64,000 nucleotides of DNA, taken from contig OX940861.1 in NCBI GenBank assembly GCA_954871525.1, positions 8,044,842-8,108,841 of the forward strand. The letters run 5' to 3'. The notes under the pieces are model-generated. The model searched no databases. It was not told the DNA's origin and was given only the letters and a program-made list of their open reading frames with translations. Source of the stretch: Parietaria judaica. Taxonomy: Eukaryota; Streptophyta; Magnoliopsida; Rosales; Urticaceae. Shown here piece after piece: positions 58,401 through 64,000 of the stretch (position 1 is the first letter of the stretch; the number at the start of each line of letters is the position of its first letter). Made by a program: the position numbers and the translations under genes.

Positions 58401-59709
58401 TAAAACTAAGTTTTTGATCAAATGAGGAGCATGGAGGACATTTTATAAGTTTAAAGGTGGATTTGGAGGAGACAAGTGTGTATGACCATAACCACGAATT
58501 GAAATTGAATGACCATTTCCGACAACTATGCCGCGATTATTGCTCAAATTAAAATAAGACGAGAGATTACCTTGTGAAGAAGTCATATGAGACATGGCTC
58601 CAGAGTCCATATACCAGTTTGCATCTGGTTGAGTGAGCCCAAGTGTGTGTATTGCAGCTTCAATGTCTGTAGAGGTTGCAGAGTATGCTTGTTGGGGACG
58701 TGGACCAAGAATGCCAGACTGGTGTGGGGGCCTCGGGGGTTGAACAGGCCTTGTCCAAGAAGAAGATGGATATGGACAAAGTGGTATAGCCCATGGACAT
58801 TTCCAAGGCCACTGCTGCACACCATTACCCCACGGGGCTTGTTGTTGCCGCATTGGACGAGGCTGCCATTGCATGCCGCCTCGGTTTCCACCGCTATTGC
58901 TGTTACCTCGACCATTGATCTTGCCACTGCCACGACCACCGCCTTTTGTATTTACCACCATTATTGCGGTTTGGGCCTTGTGTAGTACGATGATGTGATG
59001 TAGGATCCGAAAAAGACGCTTGTTCATCGGGCTCATTGGACGAAGTGGCAATCATGCCAGAATGAGTGGCGGTAGCGGCCTTTTTAGTGAGACCGGCTTC
59101 TTCCAGTATGAGCATTGAACGAGCTTGATAAAAGGGAGGAAGAGGGTTGCTTTGACGGATAAGCGTACCAACACCGTTGTAAGCCGTTGTGAGACCAACA
59201 ACCATTTGTAAGACGAGCCGATTGTTGGTTACCGGCGCTCCAACGTTCTTGAGTTGATCGGCCAAAACCTTGAGCTGTTGACAATATGCAGAGGCATTAG
59301 AGAAATCAGCCATAACAGTATTTGAGAATTCATGCTCAAGTGTTACAGCACGGGAGTGTTTGTTGTCTTGAAAAATTTCACGCAAGCGATTCCAAGCTTC
59401 TTTGGCTGTTGAGTCGGGTTCGAGAATTGTGTGTAGCAAGTCGGTGGAAATGGTGGCATAAATCCATTGAAGAACCGTTGCATCAAGAGTACTCCATAAT
59501 TCCTTTTCTTCATCGGTAGTCGGCTCCTTTATCGTACCAATTGTCGGTGGAATTATGTGGTGAAGAACTTTATGGGATCGACAATGAATTTTAAAGAGCT
59601 CTGCCCATGTTGTATATTGAACGTTCTCCATTTCAAGAGTGATTGAGATGTGAGTCTTGATATTAGAAACAACAAGAGCAGGATGAAATGTTGATTTTGT
59701 GCTCGACAT
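55464..59709 (-). pseudogene. Copia gag-pol, broken by frameshifts
   Basis: Read on the minus strand in pieces: gag from ATG 59709 (MSSTKSTFHPALVVSN) with a UBN2-like capsid region; a Gly/Pro/Gln-rich nucleocapsid part without a clear CCHC knuckle in frame; protease around YMDSGAMSHMTS (about 58610-58580); gag-pre-integrase with LWHERLGHPG; integrase with DIIHSDLW and the later Gly-Lys-Ala-Glu-Arg motif NGKAERKIRT; reverse transcriptase with the YVDD active site (56440 region); RNase H with SYTDADWGG, SSAEAEY and ADIFTKGVP. Frame changes near 59000, 58440, 57960, 57570, 56915 and 56330 show at least six lesions. LTR similarity indicates the insertion itself is not ancient. Confidence 0.9.
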
Positions 59710-59800
59710 GATTTTAAGGTGGCTGGAAGATGAAGAGAAATTGAATGAGAGAGATAGAGCACAGAGGAAAAGAAAATGTGAGAGAGGAGATAAGCCCTAG

Positions 59801-59812
59801 GCTCTGATACCA
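59801..59812 (-). other. Copia primer-binding site (tRNA-iMet)
   Basis: TGGTATCAGAGC on the minus strand, directly next to the 5' LTR end, is complementary to the 3' end of plant initiator methionine tRNA and primes minus-strand synthesis. Confidence 0.92.
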
Positions 59813-59954
59813 TGAAAGAGGATGAATCCCTGTCGTATTACGTGATTGAACAATACAATATATGCAGTCTCACAACCAGCTATACAAGCATAAATCATGG
59901 CTGGAGTTATGGCACCAAATCATAGCAAATAATATCTAATTATATACAAATAAT

Positions 59955-60759
59955 TAGGGGTGAAAATTTTGTCACCGTTTCCCGGTTTCGTCCCGGTTCC
60001 GGTACCGGGTCCGGATCGGTTTAAGAAAAAAATAGGGAAATTGTGTTTAAAACCGGGAACCGGTACTTCCCGGTTCCTGATTTTCGGAACCGTGAACCGG
60101 AACCGGGAACCAGAACCGTTTTTCCCGATTTTTGGTACCGGTTCCGGTTTATGTATTTTTATGTCGTTTTTTAAATATTTTTATGTCGTTTTGGTTTAAT
60201 ATGTCATTTTGTTTTCTTTAGAATTATATGTCGTTTTTTACCATTAAAAAAATTAGGGTTTATGCCTCCTTCCTCATTCCTCTCTCTCGCTTGCGACTCT
60301 TTATCCCCACTTTCTCTCTACTTTTGGCTTTTCCTCGTCCAGGTTTGATTTCCTTCTGTGAAATATCTTTTATGGTTTATTCTATGTCAATTGCACCCCT
60401 TCGAAAGGCTTGATTTCCTCGCTTTCTTCTTTGATTTCAGTTTCTTTTCCTTCTCTCAAGTTTTTCTTTTTTTCTTCGAATGATTCCAGCCCTCTTATGT
60501 GATTTCGGCGCTGCTTTCCTCCCGACTCCAGAGAAGTCGAACGCTTTACTCCCGGTTTTAGTCACGAATTATATCACGAATTTTTTCACGATTCTCTCAC
60601 GAGTTTTTCCCGGTCCCGGTTCCGGTTCCGGTTTTCAAAAAAAAAAGGGAAATATACAATTGGAACCGGGAACCGGTACCAAGAAAAAAAATCCCGAATT
60701 TTCGAGATAGGTACCAAAAAATAAAAATATACCGGTTCCCGGTTCCGCTTTCACCCCTA
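59955..60759. mobile_element. Non-autonomous hAT with CCCGGTTCCGG repeats
   Basis: 805 bp with perfect 8-bp duplications CAAATAAT (59947-59954, 60760-60767). Ends TAGGGGTGAAAA and TTTCACCCCTA. Both subterminal regions repeat CCCGGTTCCGG-like words. It landed in the copia 5' LTR, so it is younger than that element. Confidence 0.94.
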
Positions 60760-60785
60760 CAAATAATATCATAGCAAATCATTCT

Positions 60786-61358
60786 TCGTTTTTTTTTCAT
60801 TTCAAATTTTCTTTTGTGAAATTGTGAGTCATTTTTGGTCTTTGTGGTTTTGGTGCTGAGATTTTGGCTTTAGGTTGTAGTGATCATTCGCTTATTTTGA
60901 GTTTTTTTTTTTTTTTTTTAATGCTTTTCATTCGCATCGGTTCTTTTATAAGATTTTTTTATTTAACTTAATTTTTGAGCTTTGTTATTGTGATGTTTCA
61001 GGGCTCCTCTTGCAAGGCATTAGTTTCTATTGGCTTCAAATAGTAACATTCATTAGCTTCAAAATTTTGGCTTCTCTTTAATGAGACTATTTCTACATCT
61101 CCCGTCATGCTTTTCTTTATCTTTGTCAATGGCTATACTTTAGGTTATCAAGCTACAAACTGTTTGAAAAAAAAAAAAAAACGGTCGTTGATATTGATAT
61201 TGCATTCGGTCGTTGAAAGATGCAATTGTTTATTCTATGGTGTGGTTCGATGTTGTTTTGTATCGGTGGCTGTAATATTTAATGTATTGATAGTTTGGAC
61301 AATGAATGATAAGGTTCTCAGAATTATTAGCGTAAAAGCTACCTTTGGGTTATATATA
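60786..61358. other. Intergenic AT-rich spacer
   Basis: T-rich sequence with A14 near 61168. No gene is supported; short open frames have no domain. Confidence 0.45.
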
Positions 61359-61366
61359 GTTGGTAC

Positions 61367-61963
61367 TAGGGGTGAGCATTTTTGACCCAACCCGATGGCC
61401 CAACCCAACCCGTTAGAGAACCGACCCCAATCTAACCCGCCCAATCTAACCCGTTCAAAATTGGGTCGGATTGGGCCGGACCCGATTAGCGTTCGGGTCA
61501 GCTCGGGTCCAAAACCTTGGGTCGGGTCGGGGTCTCCGACCCGACCAATATAAATTAATATATATTTCATATTAATTTTTATTTAAGTAGTGCAATCTTT
61601 AGTCTTTTAAAATTTATCATCCTCAAATTTATTTAAATTCAAAGACCGTTCAATCTCTCATTTTCATGTTTTATATTGTTTAGGGTATGTGTGTTTAATT
61701 AAATTTATTTGGGGTATTTTTACTTGAATTTTGAGTTACATTGATGCATTTTTTTCATATTATTTTTGTTATATAAGATTAATTTTTAATTAATCGGGCC
61801 ATGGCGACCCAAACCAACCCAACCCGATCTTTTATCGGGTCGGTTTGGTTCGGGCATTAAAAAAATTTGGGCCGGATCGGGCATTTTTTTTGGAACCCGA
61901 AGTGATCGGGTCGGGTCCATAAAAAGTATCGGAGCGGCCCAACCCAACCCATGCTCACCCCTA
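61367..61963. mobile_element. Non-autonomous hAT with CCCAACCCG repeats
   Basis: 597 bp, ends TAGGGGTGAGCAT and ATGCTCACCCCTA. 8-bp duplication GTTGGTAC / GTTGGTAG (61359-61366, 61964-61971; one mismatch). Subterminal zones repeat CCCAACCCG, GGGTCGG and CCCGACC words. Confidence 0.9.
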
Positions 61964-62015
61964 GTTGGTAGTGAATTCGTGTTCCTTATCATGTTAATAA
62001 AACATTTAGAAAGAG

Positions 62016-63804
62016 CAAGGTTCAATTTACCGAACTTTCCGATAAATCGGTTACCGTTTTCGACGGATTAATCGATAGCTTACCGATTAATCGACGGAAA
62101 ACCTATAATATTGTAGCTTACCGCTTACCGATACTTTTCGATGATTATCGACGGATTATCGATACTTTTCGATACTTTTCGACGAAAAACTTATAAAATA
62201 TTTTTATAATATCATACCTCAAATTCAAAACATATGTAGATACGTAAAGTTATACACACACATACAATTCCATCAAAAAGCTCAAATCTAAAAGACTAAT
62301 AACATAGTCTAACAAGTCTCAACTATCAAATACATAGTCTAATATAGTAATATCTCAAACTCAAACACATAATAGAAAGAAAGATAATGGATAGAAATAA
62401 TACTCAACAGTCAAATCGCAAAAATAGGTACTTTTACCGCAAAAAACAAATTTTTCCTCAAAAAACAAATTAAATTCCACCAAAATCCCACATTATTGTA
62501 GGAATAAATATTTTATGAAAGCTGTCAGCAAGAAAAATCAGTAGATTACCGAGAAATCACGAGCAGATAAACTTGAGGACTTTTGCCGCAATTATGATGA
62601 AAACCGAACTATTGTCAAATCTGCAAATAAATTACCCCAAAAAATCAGATTCAGATTTCAAAAAATATTTAATAAACGAAAAGACCCAAAAAAATGAGTA
62701 CATTACCTAACAAAACATGAAAGATAAACTTCAAACACTTTCGCCGCAATTATGACAAAAACCGAAATACCTTCAAATATGCAAATAAACTACATCAAAA
62801 AATCACTTTAATATTTCAAAAAATATTTAATAAAGGAAAACACCCAAAAAAATGAGTAGATTACCTCACAAAACACGAAAGATAAACTTGCAATACTTTT
62901 GCCGCAGTAATAAGGAAAACCGAATTATCGTCAAATCTGCAAATAAACTACAACAAAAAATCAGATTAATATTTCAAAAAATATTTGATAAAAGAAAAAC
63001 CCCAAAAAAAAATGAATAGATTACTTCACAAATCACAAAAAGTAAACTTTAAATACTTTTGCCATAATTATTAAGAAATCCGAATTATACGTCAAATCTG
63101 CCTAAAAATTGACCAAGTGCAAAACCAGTATTTCAATAATTTATTATTCAACTATATACATAAAAAAAAATTGATTAAATAGCTATAAAACTTTTAAAAA
63201 AAATGAATTTCTATACTTTTTACATAAAAAAAAACCTAAAAAATATTGTAATCTTGATATATTTAATCTAAATCCAACAAAATAATTACAAATAAAGTCA
63301 TGGAAACAAGTTTTCATCAAGATATATTCATAAAAATGCAAAAAAAAAAAAAAAAAAAACTCAAAATCATAAAAGTGCCAATCTTTATCCATCTTTAAAC
63401 ATAACTCATGAACAACTAACTCTTTGTTTTTGTAACTTATGCAAATCATCTCAAAATCGTGAGAAATCAGTAAATATGAAAGAAAAATTGCAAGAAACAT
63501 GTAGATCTATGATTATAACTCCTAAATATACCCAAAAGTTCGAAATTTTTTGGAGAAATTAGGTGGAAAATGCTTAAAACAAAACTTTGCAAACTTTTGT
63601 CATATAAACGATTATCACCGAAAAGACTCTCATTTTTACACTGCAATTTCCGATAATATATTGGAGAAGGTTTTATCGATAATATCGATTATCGTCGAAA
63701 AGCTTATAAAACGGTAACTATTATAGGCGGTAACTTATCGGTAAACATCGGTAAGACCGATAATCAGCGATAATCGACGATTATCGACGAAAAGTCGAAC
63801 CCTG
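62016..63804. mobile_element. Non-autonomous hAT with TTATCGACGA repeats
   Basis: 1,789 bp, ends CAAGGTTCAATT and, inward from the right, CAGGGTTCGACT. 8-bp duplication AGAAAGAG / ATAAAGAG (62008-62015, 63805-63812; one mismatch). Subterminal zones repeat TTATCGACGA, GATAATCG and TACCGATTA words. The middle holds a tandem repeat and no coding sequence. Confidence 0.85.
62560..63130. repeat. About 158-bp tandem repeat, four units
   Basis: The word TTTGCCGCAATTATGA and variants recur at 62581, 62739, 62897 and 63057 (spacing about 158-160), each followed by AAAACCGAA and AAATCTGC. It is in the middle of the hAT element. Confidence 0.9.
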
Positions 63805-63906
63805 ATAAAGAGTTTGTAACACAATGTTAATCTTCACATGTTAATAAATCTATAGTGACTGAGTTGAAGATTAAAATAATGTGTTCCTTTAATTCAATTT
63901 TATAAG

Positions 63907-64000
63907 GGAAAATTAAGGCAAAAATACTCAACCTTTGGTCAACCTGCCTTCCCGTGTACACAACCTTTAAAACTGGCTGCAAAAATACCCAACGTGCGTT
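63907..64000. mobile_element. Start of a Mutator-like MITE cut by the window edge
   Basis: GGGAAAATTAAGGCAAAAAT followed by CAACCTTTGGTCAAC resembles the terminal arm of the fold-back element at 12503. The rest lies outside the window. Confidence 0.55.

Larger units (their letters stand above)
55283..60780 (-). mobile_element. Decayed Ty1/copia retrotransposon
   Basis: Minus-strand element with a 3' LTR (55283-55461), polypurine tract beside it (CTGCGGGGGTG form), coding region, primer-binding site complementary to initiator-Met tRNA (TGGTATCAGAGC, 59812-59801) and a 5' LTR starting at 59813 that a hAT element has entered. Flanking ATTCT occurs at both ends (55278-55282, 60781-60785), a candidate 5-bp duplication. 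Domain order gag, protease, integrase, reverse transcriptase, RNase H is the copia order. Several frameshifts and stops inactivate it. Confidence 0.92.

Noticed and set aside
59801..59812. tRNA-Met-like sequence
   Set aside because: It is only the copia primer-binding site beside the LTR.

Overview
The window is nuclear DNA of a flowering plant, most likely a eudicot. Genes are split by GT-AG introns, spacers are AT-rich, and plant transposons of nearly every class are present (hAT, Mutator-like, PIF/Harbinger, Helitron, Ty1/copia, LTR remnants, LINE, tRNA-derived SINE). Nothing prokaryotic, organellar or viral is seen. The species cannot be named from the sequence.

Six host genes can be reconstructed: a NIPA-type magnesium transporter (602-2868, +, 341 aa), a LOG-type cytokinin-activating phosphoribohydrolase (5119-6501, -, 216 aa), a small single-pass membrane protein of unknown function (28630-29163, +, 177 aa), a mitochondrial carrier of the CoA-transporter type (30874-33378, +, 341 aa), a GH32 beta-fructosidase with the classic 9-nt mini-exon (36344-38396, +, 540 aa) and an IQM-type calmodulin-binding protein (41319-43477, +, 469 aa). 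The transporter, LOG and GH32 genes match, from memory, three Arabidopsis genes close together on chromosome 5 (NIPA9, LOG8, cwINV6), so the first 38 kb looks like a conserved block inflated by transposons. Broken host sequences include a protein-kinase pseudogene near 15.5-16 kb and an unknown gene apparently split by a 2.7-kb solo LTR (16.3-19.6 kb).

Layout: 0-6.5 kb, two convergent genes; 7.3-10.3 kb, a complete hAT transposon with an uninterrupted transposase frame and perfect 8-bp target duplications; 11-24 kb, non-autonomous hAT and Mutator-like elements, LTR remnants and a 70-bp minisatellite; 24.5-28.3 kb, Helitron sequence carrying a SINE and a 187-bp tandem repeat; 28.6-43.5 kb, four genes with hAT, fold-back and Mutator/LINE insertions between them; 44.2-48.9 kb, a PIF/Harbinger element inside a hAT MITE inside an older element-derived gene; 49-55 kb, gene-free AT-rich DNA with Helitron ends; 55.3-60.8 kb, a decayed copia element with a hAT inside one LTR; 61.4-63.8 kb, two more non-autonomous hATs.

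The host genes are unrelated housekeeping or metabolic genes, not a pathway. No clearly new system was found. The most unusual pattern is the set of hAT elements, several of which carry their own dense subterminal repeat word (TCGCGA, CCGG, ATCCGC, CCCGGTTCCGG, CCCAACCCG, TTATCGACGA).
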